Shown: positions 23,052 to 33,752 of the stretch, piece after piece | How the letters are laid out: each line of letters opens with the position of its first letter | Position numbering within the stretch: the stretch's first letter is position 1 | Origin: Drechmeria coniospora | Taxonomy: Eukaryota > Ascomycota > Sordariomycetes > Hypocreales > Ophiocordycipitaceae | NCBI RefSeq assembly: GCF_001625195.1 | Contig: NC_054390.1 | Location: 4,984,027-5,048,026 of the forward strand | Direction: 5' to 3' | Length of the DNA: 64,000 nt | Program-made: the position numbers and the translations under genes | The notes under the pieces: generated by a model | Database searches by the model: none | Told to the model about the DNA's origin: nothing | Seen by the model: only the letters and a program-made list of their open reading frames with translations

Positions 23052-24494
23052 TCATGACACATCCATGTCCTCATGCACCCGCATCGGCGTCGTTCCCAAA
23101 CTCTCCAAACCCCTCTCCACCGGTCCCTCAACGCCCCTGGCGGCGCCGCTCGGCGCACCCCGGTTCATTGCTTCCTGGTACTTCCTACCCGTCTCGTCAA
23201 GTAGGGCCTGGACTTCGGCCTCCCGCTTGGCAATGTCTTCCTTTTCGCACCGGATCTGCTCTATCCTCGCCTTCTTGGACTCAATGTCCACTTCCATGCC
23301 CGCCAGGGTGGCCTGCAGTCGAGCCAGGCATTCCGTCAGATTCGGGAGAGGCGTTATCTTGGGGGGCACCCGCAGTAGCTCGTCTGCCGCGTTCTTTTTC
23401 GGCTTCTCCAGGCCGTCCAGGCCTGCTCTCGTTTGCGCCGATTCGTAGGCGATTCTCCGTTCCGCATCGCTGTCCGAGGACGAGTCGGACGTGTGGCCCT
23501 CGGCGGCGGATATGAGCTCGGCCATCTGGCGACGTTGCTGCTTTCGCCGCTCCCTTTCGGCCCGCTTGCCGAGTGACAAGCCTCCATCCTCGACAAAGTC
23601 GTCGAATCCCTCTCCAAGATCCTCGTCTTCCGCGAGCAATCGGGTATCAGCTTTCTTCTTTCGCCCTGGCCGGTCCTCGTCGTCATCGTCCTCGACCGAC
23701 AGGAACCCCTGCTCCTTGGCGAGTCGGGCCCGCCGTTCTTTTCGCTCGCGTATTTCGACGTCGGTCAGTATTTGCGTCGTCGGCTTCGGAGACGGCGCCG
23801 GGGCTTCGACGATCAGGGCCCCCTCGAGTTCCGACTCGTCCAGCTCCATGTCGTCGGCGTCGTCGATGTGCAGCGTGGAGATGTCGCGTGGCGTGTTCGG
23901 CGTTGAGGACTGCAGCTCGCTGAGATACTCCTTGCTGTACCTTGGTTTTTCGTCATCATCCTGCAATGTCCTTCCGGCAAGCCCCCGCAGAGGCACGCCT
24001 CGCCTCGCCGCGCTATTCTCCATGGCCTTCCATCCGAGAGGCGCCCGCTTCGGCGTGCTGAGTTCCTCGGCCTCGTCCTCTCCAGCATCCATCGCGTCGC
24101 CACCAAACGAAAGCCTAGATTTTGGTTTCCTCTTTTTTTGTTTCAGCGAGCCAGACCTGTTCATGCTCACGTTTGGCCGAACGACAACCGGCCCATCCGC
24201 CTCGTCGTCGAGCTTGACACCTCCATCTTCCAAGCCAAGGACATCTCCGTCGGCAGGGTTGAAGCTCTTTCGCAAGCCCGACTGTCGAAACGGCTTCTTC
24301 CCGGTTTTCGTGCCGAATATCACCCTAGGAGCATCTGCTGCCGAGTCAGTCTGGTTCATCAGCCGAGGTCGGCAAATTTGGCACAAGCACACACCTTCTT
24401 CTGTGGCGTCATTGTCGGACGGCGCGGATGGATCGACATCTTCGTCCGAGACTTTAATGACGCGCGCCTGCCGCTTGTTCATGAACGAGGCCAT
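23052..24494 (-). CDS. ntr2: Nineteen-complex-related protein 2 (Ntr2)-like splicing factor
   Basis: Leftward gene with start ATG at 24494 (MASFMNKRQARVIKV). A 57-bp intron at 24394-24338 (GTGTGT...CAG) is likely. It is in frame either way, so the protein has 461 residues spliced or 480 unspliced; splicing removes a Cys-rich stretch unlike the rest. The protein is hydrophilic and charged. It has an N-terminal basic/acidic region, acidic patches (IDDADDMELDESELEGA), the segment DVEIRERKERRARLAKEQGF and a C-terminal coiled coil (about 375-430: LARLQATLAGMEVDIESKKA). This arrangement matches fungal Ntr2, partner of Ntr1 and Prp43 in spliceosome disassembly. The assignment rests on overall pattern, so it is less certain than the other named genes. 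Confidence 0.75.
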   Translation of the reverse strand: MASFMNKRQARVIKVSDEDVDPSAPSDNDATEEGVCLCQICRPRLMNQTDSAADAPRVIFGTKTGKKPFRQSGLRKSFNPADGDVLGLEDGGVKLDDEADGPVVVRPNVSMNRSGSLKQKKRKPKSRLSFGGDAMDAGEDEAEELSTPKRAPLGWKAMENSAARRGVPLRGLAGRTLQDDDEKPRYSKEYLSELQSSTPNTPRDISTLHIDDADDMELDESELEGALIVEAPAPSPKPTTQILTDVEIRERKERRARLAKEQGFLSVEDDDDEDRPGRKKKADTRLLAEDEDLGEGFDDFVEDGGLSLGKRAERERRKQQRRQMAELISAAEGHTSDSSSDSDAERRIAYESAQTRAGLDGLEKPKKNAADELLRVPPKITPLPNLTECLARLQATLAGMEVDIESKKARIEQIRCEKEDIAKREAEVQALLDETGRKYQEAMNRGAPSGAARGVEGPVERGLESLGTTPMRVHEDMDVS

Positions 24495-24722
24495 GATGAA
24501 GACGGAGTGGAAAGGTTGCCTCGACGGGTATGTTTGCTGGTTGCCATTTCGCTCGAGACATTACGTAGGTTGGGAGGGTAGTTGCTTATCTTATCACCAC
24601 GTGAGCTATTTTTTGGTGGCCCAGGCACCCATGCATCAAGCTGCCTGGATGGCATCGGATTATTGTCGCGCGACACGATACATCTCAGGCTCTGCACCAC
24701 CTACTCGTCACAAGCAGTCAAA
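24495..24722. promoter_or_regulatory. Bidirectional promoter between ntr2-like gene and Sm G gene
   Basis: Only 228 bp separate the two divergent start codons, so both core promoters and leaders must lie here. The segment contains CACGTGAGC near 24599-24607, a possible E-box-like element, and no GTAC palindromes. Both flanking genes belong to the splicing machinery. Confidence 0.6.
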
Positions 24723-25186
24723 ATGGCGCCCCCTCAGCCCGAGCTCAAAAAGGTATATCCCTCCGACAGAACACGCCCGATGGCCTCTGCTCCTCGTCTC
24801 GCAGAGCCGTACGGCTGCGTCGCATTTGCTAAATCTTGCTCCATCTAGTATCTCGACAAGAGACTCTTCGTTCAACTGAACGGCAGCCGCAAAGTCACGG
24901 GCGTCCTGCGAGGATATGATGTGAGCATCAGCCACATGCATTCCCTTTCTTCATGCTAACGTGGGCAGGTCTTTCTGAATATCGTCCTCGACGATGCGGT
25001 CGAGGAGACGGATGGGCAGGGCAGGAAGAACATTGGCATGGTCGTGCGTACTCTGGACTTTTGGAGCGGCCTCGATGAGATATTCTTCTAACATGTCCGC
25101 AGGTCATCCGTGGCAACTCAGTCGTCATGCTCGAAGCTATGGAGAGAATTGCGGGCGAGGACAGACAGCAGCAGCAACACCGATGA
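24723..25186 (+). CDS. smx2: Small nuclear ribonucleoprotein G (Sm G)
   Basis: Core component of the Sm heptamer that assembles on U1, U2, U4 and U5 snRNAs. Four tiny exons, 24723-24752, 24849-24920, 24969-25043 and 25103-25186, give 86 residues (human SNRPG 76, yeast Smx2 77). The Sm1 motif is FVQLNGSRKVTGVLRGYDVF and the Sm2 motif is IGMVVIRGNSVVMLE, split by the third intron. The N-terminus MAPPQPELKK and the final Gln-rich tail (EDRQQQQHR) are as expected, the tail being a little longer than usual. All introns are GT-AG, in phase 0 and short (48-96 nt). Confidence 0.96.
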
Positions 25187-25342
25187 GGCGGCTCGTGGCT
25201 GGGACGGCCGGGGGACGTTGACTGATAGTTATTTGGCGTTCTTGGTTGCAGCATTGGGGTGACCACGAATCTTTGTCGTCTAGAATTTACGGAAGCGATA
25301 AAAGGCCCAAGTGGCTCGAGACCGCGAGGGATTCCATTTCGT

Positions 25343-25902
25343 CTACGAGCTTGGCTCCTGCTGCCAGAACTTTTTATCGTACGCGTCCATCATCTGGCCG
25401 CCATATACTCTCTGCCAGCCCTTGATCCCCCCCTTCAAGATTGCCGCCGTCATGCTCGCCTCGCCGACCTCGTTGAGGTAGTCCTGCATCCAGCCAGCAC
25501 ATCTGGGTCCTCGGCCGTTCGAACTCCCTATCCCGAGTCAGTCGGTCAACTGGTCTGTTCTGGATCGTGAGGCTCTCTCGTACCGCAGTAGAAAATGATG
25601 GTCTTGATGCCCGCTTGCTTGCACAGCTGGTAGACGACCGGACGAGTCTGATACAGCGTGTGGGCGGGGAGGTTGATGGATGTCGTCACCGTGCCGCCCT
25701 CCCAATCGGTCCGACGGACATCGACGAGGAGGAAGCCCCTGTCGCCATTCGCGCCGAGCGAGGCATGGCTCTCTATGAGCTGCTTCACATCGGCCGCCTC
25801 GAGGCTATGGCAGTTCGCCTTGGGCTCGGGGAAAGCAGCCCACCAGGGAACCGAAGACGGTTCGGCGTTTGCGTTTGCCGTCAGTGTCGACTTGTCGATC
25901 AT
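25343..25902 (-). CDS. Rhodanese-like phosphatase / arsenate reductase (Acr2/Ych1/CDC25-like)
   Basis: Small rhodanese-fold enzyme of 167 residues from two exons, 25902-25584 and 25527-25343. The fold begins near residue 36 (LEAADVKQLIESH), followed by GFLLVDVRRTDWEGGTV and INLPAHTL. The catalytic loop FYCGSSNGRGPR gives the signature Cys106-x5-Arg112 of CDC25/Acr2-type phosphatases and arsenate reductases. Simple sulfurtransferases usually have CxxxxR instead. The single intron falls one base after the catalytic Cys codon. The C-terminal half (LKGGIKGWQRVYGGQMM) completes the domain. It may dephosphorylate phosphotyrosine or reduce arsenate; no arsenite exporter gene lies nearby. It converges on the Sm G gene. 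Confidence 0.88.
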
Positions 25903-26465
25903 GACAAGGCGGCGACTTGGGTGTGGACCGAGTCAAGGTGCGTCTTATGCCCGGGCGTGCTGTGATTGATGAGTCGACAAGTTCACGTATCATGGAACTG
26001 CTGTATCTGCATCGAGTACGGAGCTTGATACTGACAGGCAGGTATTAATAGTAATAATTACCGGAGCTGGCTCAGGGTTGTGGTTCAGCCCCGCCACCAC
26101 GTTCCAAGCCGACGGTCGGAAAAAGCAAATACATTGTCCAGGTGGTCAGCATGGCATCGAACCACCACGTCTCTCACACGTTGGCTCCGAGATAATCATG
26201 TGTAAATGCTAATATAATTACCCCTACATCCACATGTGCAGGTTCTACCGTGACTGAAGTAGAATGTCTCTCACACGTTGGCTCCGAGATGCTCATGTGT
26301 AAATGCCAATATAATTACGCTTACATCGATATGTGCAGGTTCTACCATGACAGAAGTGGGATGATAATGGGACAATACATTTCCCGAGTCTATTTTCCAG
26401 GACGCCCATGATACATGCTACGTGCGCGTCCATGCACATCCGTCGCGCTCTATACATTATCTATA
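25903..26465. other. Intergenic region containing a 97-bp tandem duplication
   Basis: Between the rhodanese-like gene and the transcription-factor stop. Apart from the duplication at 26169-26362 it shows AT-rich sequence (26040-26065) and no gene. Confidence 0.6.
26169..26362. repeat. 97-bp tandem duplication
   Basis: Two adjacent copies, 26169-26265 and 26266-26362, start GTCTCTCACACGTTGGCTCC and share an AATATAATTAC core and an ATGTGCAGGTTCTACC block. About 11 positions differ by eye, with no length difference. Neither copy is open in a convincing frame. Confidence 0.9.
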
Positions 26466-29062
26466 TCACTGTTCCACCGTCCCCATCGAGTTCATTATCA
26501 CGGCGCCCCAGTCCAGGTATCCGTCGAACCAAACGGTCGGGTCTATGCCGTCGAGCAAATCGCTCGTCCAAGGGGTGCTGCCTAGAAAGTTTTGAATCTG
26601 CGTCTGATCCTGCGCGAGGCTGCCGAACTGCACGTCTCCGGGGTCCATGACGGCGGCGGCGGCGCCGACTTGCTGGGGGTACGAGCCTCGCCACTGCCCG
26701 GCGGCGGCCGTCGGGTTGGGCGGCGGCGGCGCCCTGTTCTCCCGCTGGTGCGCCTCGGCTCCGGCGGAGACGAGCTCGGCCCAGCGCTCGAGCTTGACGC
26801 GGGTGATGCGAACCTTGAGGGCGCTGAGGCTCCAGACGTTGTTGCTGTCGGCATGGCCGGCGCCGGATGCCACCTGGAAGGTCGAGTTGACCTGCTCGAA
26901 GCGGCTGCACATGGCCGACAGGATTTCGGGGATGTTGACGGTCAGACCCGGTTGCGTCTGGAGCTGAGACTGGAGCGCGCCGACGGCGGCCGGCAGTCCG
27001 GGTTCCGCCTCGCGCGCGCACCGGTCCTTGCCATGACAACGGCGGTGGAGGGAGGGCGAGGTCCCCATGCCGGCGCCTTCGCCGCTCGGCGGCGGCGGCG
27101 GCGGCGGCTGCTGGCCGAGGTCAGCGTTGAAGGCGGCGAGGTTCGCGTTGCCAGGAGTCAGACAGCCGGGCATCGGGGTGCCGCCTTCGTACATGGTCCT
27201 CGGCGTCGCCAGCTTCGCCCAGCGTCCAAGCATGGTGAGGGCGTAGACCAGCTGGGCGGCGATGGCCGTCGGCTGGCGGTAGTAGCTCGAGACGGGGAGG
27301 GATAGCCAGTTTTCAAACCACATCCTCAGCGCCGCGCTCGTCAGGTAAATCTTGTCGAGCGGCGTGCCGGCGCCGACGGTGCCGACGGTGAGCGATTCCG
27401 AGAGCTGTCGTATGAGCGCCATGTCGGCGACGGGAGGTTCGTACAGCCGCAGAGCAGCGGTGTTGAGGTAGACCTGAACGGTGGCTGATGGAAACGTGGA
27501 CGTTAGGCAACGAGGCCAGGGGGGGTTGGGGGGCCGATGAAATGAAATGGCAGAAATCACGTACTGTCCATCTGAAGATTCTGCGGGAGGCTGTTGCGAA
27601 TGCGCTCCAGCTCATTCTGGAAGGCGTAGATGTAGGCAGACTCGGGTGCCGTGGGGATGCCCGGCATCGTCTCCGGCGTCTTGTCCTTGGCGTTGAGGTC
27701 AAATATTCGCTCGGTGAGGTGCTGTATCCGGACGAGAAAGACGAGTGTCGCGTCCGTCGCGTACTCATTGCTCGCCTCGAGCTCGGCGACACATTGGTGC
27801 AGGTACGGAGAGTATCGCATCGGCTCCAGCCTACCCATCGTCGTCGCCATGCTGTTCCAAGTCAGCCGGGGTACGTTACGTGGCGCATGACGAGCGAGAC
27901 GAGGTCGCGTACGCTGAAGTCAGAAACCAGACGGCCGCATAGGCTCGTCGCTCCTCGTTGGTGCGGCCTGCCGGCTCGACGGGTCTCGCCACCATGAGCG
28001 TCGTCTGCTCGCGGAGGCCCGGTGGTTTGTTCAAGCCGAGATCGGCGAGGAGGCTCATGGCCAAGGAGAGCAGGTTGTTCATCTGGGCGTGCATGAAGCA
28101 GTGGTACTGGTACCAGCCGAGCATGACGATGATACCCTGGAGGAGATCCAAGGACCGTGCCGAGCGCACAAGCATGTGGTCCGCAATGTGCGTCATCAGG
28201 TGGCACATTTGCGCTCTCATGGACCTCAAGCTCCGGAAGGAGGACACCATCCGTATGGCCGACATGAGGAACGGCCTCGTCGCTTGCAGGACTTGGGCGG
28301 TGCAGGAGGGGGGGACGATGACGAAGGGGTAGATGGGCTGCATGTCATTGCGGTAGATGTCGAGGAGGACCGAGTCCGAGTCCGGCGGCGGAGGGGCGGC
28401 GCCTACTTCCGGACGGCAGATGCACGTCGACACGGCGTTCTCGTTGTACGCGTCCGGGATGGCCCACGAGGGGAGGTCCGACGGCGGGGAGACGGGCTCG
28501 CTCAGGCGCGGCGTGTGCCGGTCCGAGTGGGAGTTTTCGGGCTTGGGGTTTCGGGGTGATGTCGACGACGACCTGCTGTTCAGCTCGCCGGACGCGTGAA
28601 GGAGGTTGACGAGCCCGTTGAGCCTCTCCTCGATCTGGGCGGTTCGTCTGCACCGGTCACGTCGTCAGCCGCCCAGGGTTCGTACTCGAAGAAGCATGCC
28701 CCCGTCGTCACCTACGATGGCTTGTTCGACTGCCTCTTCTTTCGAGGTCGATGAACCTGGCCGGAGCAGTCCTTGAGCAGGCGTCGGCATCTTGGGGGAG
28801 GCATCGTCAGCTCGGGGTGCACTCTTTTCTCGATTTCCCGCCACCTTGACCTTGTCGGCCCTGCTCAGGCTCTCCTCGGGCCTGCTCTCCTCGGATCTGC
28901 TCTCCTCGAATCTGCTCACCTGTCACACTTGGATCCCGGCGTTTCATCCGTCCGGATGCACTTGGCCTTGGCGGCCGCACACGGAGCGCAGGCGGCTCCC
29001 CATTTGGCGGTGGGAAGCTTGCGTTGCTCGGACGCATGGGCCTTGTGCGGTTCGTCGGCCAT
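26466..29062 (-). CDS. Zn2Cys6 fungal-specific transcription factor
   Basis: Nuclear transcription regulator of about 752 residues. Five exons, 29062-28920, 28790-28716, 28647-27913, 27851-27565 and 27484-26466, all agree in phase. The first two exons together make a perfect binuclear zinc cluster: Cys25-x2-Cys28-x6-Cys35-x10-Cys46-x2-Cys49-x6-Cys56, with the intron splitting the cluster after CDR. A basic linker (HRPRKKRQSNKPS) and a short coiled segment (TAQIEERLNGLVNLLHAS) follow. The middle region (PDSDSVLLDIYRNDMQPIYPFVIVP, then MLGWYQYHCFMHAQMNNLLSLAMSLLADLGLNKP) is the fungal-specific transcription factor domain. The C-terminal third is Pro/Gln-rich and ends near LDGIDPTVWFDGYLDWGAVI, like an acidic activation tail. 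Target genes are unknown. Confidence 0.88.
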
Positions 29063-30427
29063 GCTGGACGAGGAGGGCCGCCGTTTGCACGAGCTCTAAC
29101 AGCACATTTGACAGCTCGGCTCGGCGTCCAGCAGATGGATGCGCCAGTTTCGGCGGCCGTCGGCGGGTGGTGGTGGCGATCAATACCGGCACGTCTGCCG
29201 GCCAGACGCGGGCAGCGCAAATGTGTGAGATGTTCTGGCTGCCTGCTCAAGGCTGCGTGCTCCGCAGCCTTTGCCTCTGGGCTTTGGGGTACATCCGATA
29301 TGGATTTGTTGTGGGTGCCGGCCGGACTTTTGGAATCGCCAGCGGCCGGCTTACGCCTCCTGTGGCCGGTGTGGGTACCAGGTATTACTTGGGACAATCG
29401 ACAGTCGACGCTGCTTACTGCATACTGTAGGTAATACTAGGTTGATAAATACTTAGGTAAGTGTTACCCTGGTGTAAGTACACTGTACGGAGCACTCCGT
29501 ACTTACGTACGCCGTACAGTAAGTATGCGGTACTTGTACTCCGGAGTGGTGTTTGTATCGCCCTGTAGTTGCACTTTGTAAACCTTGGCCCCTATGAACT
29601 GTTGATCCATGTAGTAGGTACTACTGCAAGTAAGTACTGACCACAGGACGACAGGACGGACTGCGGATACGCTGGACCCTTTCCCATCCCCCTGGACGGC
29701 CCGCTGCAGAAAGTGCATGTTCAGTACTCCGTGCAGTAGTAGCACATCGCAACGCCAAGTCGTATACTCCGTACTGCAAGTTAGTACAACATGGCATGTG
29801 CGAGGCGGCCTAACTGAACTGCCTCCCAGCACGATTACAGGACCGTACCCCGTACAAGGAGGTAGACTATCATTACTACCGTGACAGTATACCACTACTA
29901 GGTACGGAGTGTTTGCTTGTAGTACCTAATGCCACCACCACCAGTACGGTAATTACTACTAGGTACCTAGTACAAGGCACCTATTATTGTAAGAAGCATA
30001 CTTGTGCACCTCGAGTACATCAGAACAGCATCTAATACCTACTAGGTACCTAGGTAGGTTAGTTAGTACCTAGTAGTAATTAGTACCCAAGTAGGTGCAC
30101 ATACTCGTACGCTCCCGGTACTAGGTTGGTAGCCGGATAGAGGGCGCTCAGTGTACCTAATCGCCCTGCTCTGCAGAGCCTTCGGTTTTCAAAAGGTTCA
30201 ACATGCTGCATGCTCGATGCTGGAAGCGGGAAGCTGGAAAGAACATGGCACATCTACCATCAGCGTCCATCTGCAATCGACCAAGCAGCAGCACAACGGA
30301 TGCAAATCCGACGCAGCGCGTGCCGTCATCAATAGTAATAGCGGTATCAATACGCAACAGTAACATGGTACACGCTCGCCATCGCATTCGCCCCCGCGCA
30401 TGACGAGGCACCCAAGCCAAAAGGCAT
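29063..30427. other. Intergenic region with TACCTAGGTA-type palindromes
   Basis: The transcription-factor promoter occupies the left part. From 29430 to 30120 the DNA is repetitive: TACTCCGTAC words, then a second palindrome family centred on GGTACC, for example TACTAGGTACCTAGTA at 29957-29972 and CTAGGTACCTAG at 30042-30053. No gene is supported. Confidence 0.6.
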
Positions 30428-31676
30428 CTACTTGGACCTCGAAACACCCGCTCCGATGACGCCAGGCAGCGGCTCCTCTCCCACGTTGAACAGCATCACG
30501 ATGGCGAGCCACACGATGCCCACCATGGCAACCGTGAATCCGACAAAGAGCCAAAAGGCAACGCTTATGTCCGCCTTGGCACACGATGGGCCTGCCCAGT
30601 GCGTTACCTTGCCGCTCTCGCTCTTGGTGCTGAGGCAATGGCAGGCAAAGCAGGCCTCCTTTTTCTTGCCATCCTCCTCGGCACTCGCGTACCTGTCCAG
30701 ACAGGAACCGTGCGAGGAACAGTTGCCCGTGGCGATCATGCAGCTCTTCTTGGAGTTGAAGCAGGCCGCAATAGGCATCTTGGAAGGGAATGCTATCGGC
30801 TTCTCCGGGACAGCCGACGTGGATGACGCCGCCGCCTTGTCGTAAGACGAGATGACTTGCTCCGCCTGGCGCCGCCGCAGCTCTTGCGGCAGGTCCGACC
30901 ACGATTTCGAGTTCGACGTGGACGGGAGAAGCAGGATCGTCGTCTCGAGCTCGCCCGACTTGGCGAGCTGCACGAGTTGGGCCAGTCTTTGGGGCAGCTG
31001 CTGGAGCACGTCCGGATCCTATTCCGTCATGTCAGTGTCGGAGAAGCAGCGAGATGCAGCAGGAAGTGGCGAAAAAAATACACCCGGCGCTCACACCCAC
31101 ACCAACCAACAAGAACATCCATGCACGCACCTGGTTGGCGTTGTATTTGGCAACGGCAGCCTGCTTGCCGTTCCAGCACTCCTCCAGCGGGTTGGCAATC
31201 TCGCGGAGGCTGCACTGGTTGACGTCTGTGATGCCGGCGATGCGAAAGTCGACCGTGACAAGCTCTTCGTGCGCATTGGATGATGGTGGGTCCGTGATTG
31301 TGAATGCCGGCTTCATGTCAAAGGCCCGCCCTAGATCCTCCATCTGCTGCTCCGTCATCTCGTCCAGCATCATCACCAGCTGGCTAGGCTCGCCATTGTT
31401 TTCGCCACCAAAGAGGACAGGCGACGTCTTGCCGAATCTCGTCATCGCCGACACGGCATCCTCCGTGTTGGCATCGTTGGGCACATCGTTGATGGAGGGG
31501 CCCTGGCCGATGGCAGCCAGCCGCTGCAGGAGGACGAGGCGTGCGAGCCCGGGCGAGAGGGAGGGCGGCGCCGCCGAGGCCTCGCGTGCCGGGATGATGT
31601 ATACTTGAGCGGTCGGTTGAAGAGCCGATGAGAAGCCTGCTAGGGCGGCAACGAGCCCGACGGTGAGTTTCATCAT
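30428..31676 (-). CDS. Vps3844/DUF3844-domain type I membrane protein
   Basis: Secretory-pathway membrane protein of about 378 residues. Two exons: 31676-31131 and 31018-30428. The start chosen gives MMKLTVGLVAALAGFSSAL, a clean signal peptide; an upstream in-frame ATG at 31706 adds ten residues ahead of it. The luminal region has a conserved-looking block (LARLVLLQRLAAIGQG, SQLVMMLDEMTEQQMEDL). A Cys-rich EGF-like segment follows (CFNSKKSCMIATGNCSSHG, ACFACHCLSTKS), then one transmembrane helix (VAFWLFVGFTVAMVGIVWLA) and a short tail. The Cys-rich plus TM unit is the Vps3844 C-terminal domain, linked to vacuolar sorting or ER quality control in fungi. The intron acceptor restores NQDPDVLQQLPQRL. 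Confidence 0.85.
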
Positions 31677-32339
31677 GGTCGTCGGTGGTGCGAACCGTGG
31701 TTGCAACGGACAGCTTCAACGTCACAGGTCCAGCTGTCTAGGAGTAAGTAAGCAAGTACTGGTACAGCGCTGGAAGGCATCGTCCCGTCTGGGTTAGTCA
31801 CCCAAGTGGAGCTCGGAGCACGGGTGCAGATCCTCCGTGGCAGCGTGTGCCAATGTGCCTCGTCAGACGGAGTGCTAGGAAGTCACTAGTACTTACTCCG
31901 TACTCGTACTCCGTACAGTACTGTACTGTACTTGCATGTACTTACAACGTAAGCAAGCACAACAAGGCCAGCTTCTTCTGTATTGATACTCCGTACTCTC
32001 TGCAAGTACTGTATGGTGTGCCTTGCGTCAGGCACTTGCTTAAGTAAATACCATTGTAAGTACTGTACGGAGTAGGTACTTGATGCGCAAGTACTTGTAC
32101 TTGCAAGTACTGTACGTCGGTGACTCGCAGCAAACCACCACCGATATCTTATCCGTTCCTGCACTGTCCATCCATCTCGAGAAACTCGCTGGGCGTCAGC
32201 TGAAAACCTTCGCCATGTCTTCAATACTGTAGCCCGCCCAACGTCCAAATTTGCGCAGCCTTTTCACCCACCTCCCTCCTGTCCGTCGCCCTTGGCGCGG
32301 CGAGCTTTTGGCCTTCACCTGATACCGGCTCGACTCGAC
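31677..32339. other. Divergent intergenic region
   Basis: Holds the promoters of the Vps3844-domain gene (leftward) and the unknown mitochondrial-type gene (rightward). The middle (31890-32115) is repetitive, with TACTCGTACTCCGTACAGTA and several AAGTACTGTAC words. No gene is supported. Confidence 0.55.
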
Positions 32340-33752
32340 ATGCCGCCTCGCGTGGCGGCCTTCGGGCGAGCGTCCGCCACTCTCGCAACCCTTCGGCGAC
32401 CACACCTAGCCCCGCGATCGTGCACCCTCCAGAATCGAACCTTTTCTCTCTTCCCGTGGAGACGGAGTCAAACGCAAGCTCCCCTCCCGGTTTACTTTGC
32501 AAAGTTGCCCTCCCAGGCCCGGCCGGGCGCTTGGAGGAGGCGGCTCGGGTATGTCCCACCTTGCCTGCGTCCTTTGGTGGCGAGACACTCGAAGCTGACG
32601 ACCGTAGGCGAGCGGCATTCACGACGTTGGCATTCTACGCCTGCTGGCAAATATTCGCCACCGTCGTTTTCGAGCCACTGCTCGACTGGGCCGACCACGA
32701 ATGGGACTCCCTCTCCGACAAGGAAAAACAGGAAATGGAGCAACTTGCCGAGGATGACGAGCCGATCCTCTTCCTGCCGTTCCCTTTCACAACCAAGGAG
32801 GTCCAGCAGCCGCCGTACAAAGGTTCCGACCCTGAATGGGCCGTATTTGTTGCCGTTAACAAAGACCAGCAAATGCAAAAGAACATCAAGCGTACGTGCT
32901 CGCACCCGGTGCCTTCGTGCGTGCTGCTTGCTCATGGCAGGACTGACAAGCGCAGTGGGCCTCGCTGAAGCCATCCGACGCGGCGTCGAAAAGAACCCGG
33001 CCTACATCAGCCTCCTCGGAGGTAAAGATATCAAGCTGAAGAAACTGTGGCTCGACATCATATACCCTCCGCGACCACCGGCGAAGCACTACGTGGCAGG
33101 GTACGTTCGTCGCTCTTTTCCGCCTGACCCACGCTGACGGCTTCGTAGCATCATCATCGACGATGACGGCATCTTCTGGGGAGACCGGCCGATAGACTCC
33201 CTGGCCGCGAGCCACCTCAACATGGCCATCTACCCCAAGACCGTTGCCCTCACCTTGTGGACCTTTGTCAATTCCCTCTTCAAGCAGACGGCATCCGACG
33301 TGGCTAAAGCGCTCGGTTTGAGCACCACATCCACCCCGGAGCCAACCTGGCAATCGGTGGCCTTGAATCGCATGCGGGAGCAGCGAGCCTTGGGTGGCCA
33401 GGGGAAGCAGCCATCCAACGGGCTGGAGACCCAGCCGGAAAATTTTCCCATACACACGGCCGGTGCCGAAATGGTCGGTACCCCCTTCAACGGCGAGACC
33501 CAGATGGACCCACGCGTGCAGGCAGCCTTGCAAGCGGCTTCGAGGACATTTTCCAAGAATTGGCAACCAGCAAAGCCACCTCCCAGCAGGGGCTGCATCC
33601 GCGTTGACGGCCTCGTTGAACTCCAAGGCAAGGCTGCCATCATGGCTGTTTACGTCTTTGGCTGGTATAATCCCAAACTGCGCAGGTGGGAGAAGATAGA
33701 CACGTCGTTGAAGCACCTCATCTCGGTCAAGCAGAGGCCGTCGGACGGCTGA
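32340..33752 (+). CDS. Conserved-looking mitochondrial membrane protein of unknown function
   Basis: Not recognised by name. Four exons, 32340-32548, 32608-32891, 32956-33100 and 33149-33752, give 413 residues with consistent phase. The N-terminus (MPPRVAAFGRASATLATLRR, about 70 residues with many Arg and almost no acidic residues) is typical of a mitochondrial presequence. A single hydrophobic helix follows (FTTLAFYACWQIFATVVFEP, about 72-92), and then a soluble domain: DDEPILFLPFPFTTKEVQQP, EWAVFVAVNKDQQMQKNIK, LLGGKDIKLKKLWLDIIYPP and IIIDDDGIFWGDRPIDSLA. The C-terminal part contains AAIMAVYVFGWYNPKLRRWE. The layout (presequence, one TM, intermembrane-space or matrix domain) suggests an inner-membrane protein, but no activity can be assigned. 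Confidence 0.8.

Noticed and set aside
21405..29062. Secondary metabolite cluster (monooxygenase plus Zn2Cys6 factor)
   Set aside because: The genes between are housekeeping (splicing, rhodanese) and no core synthase is present in the window.
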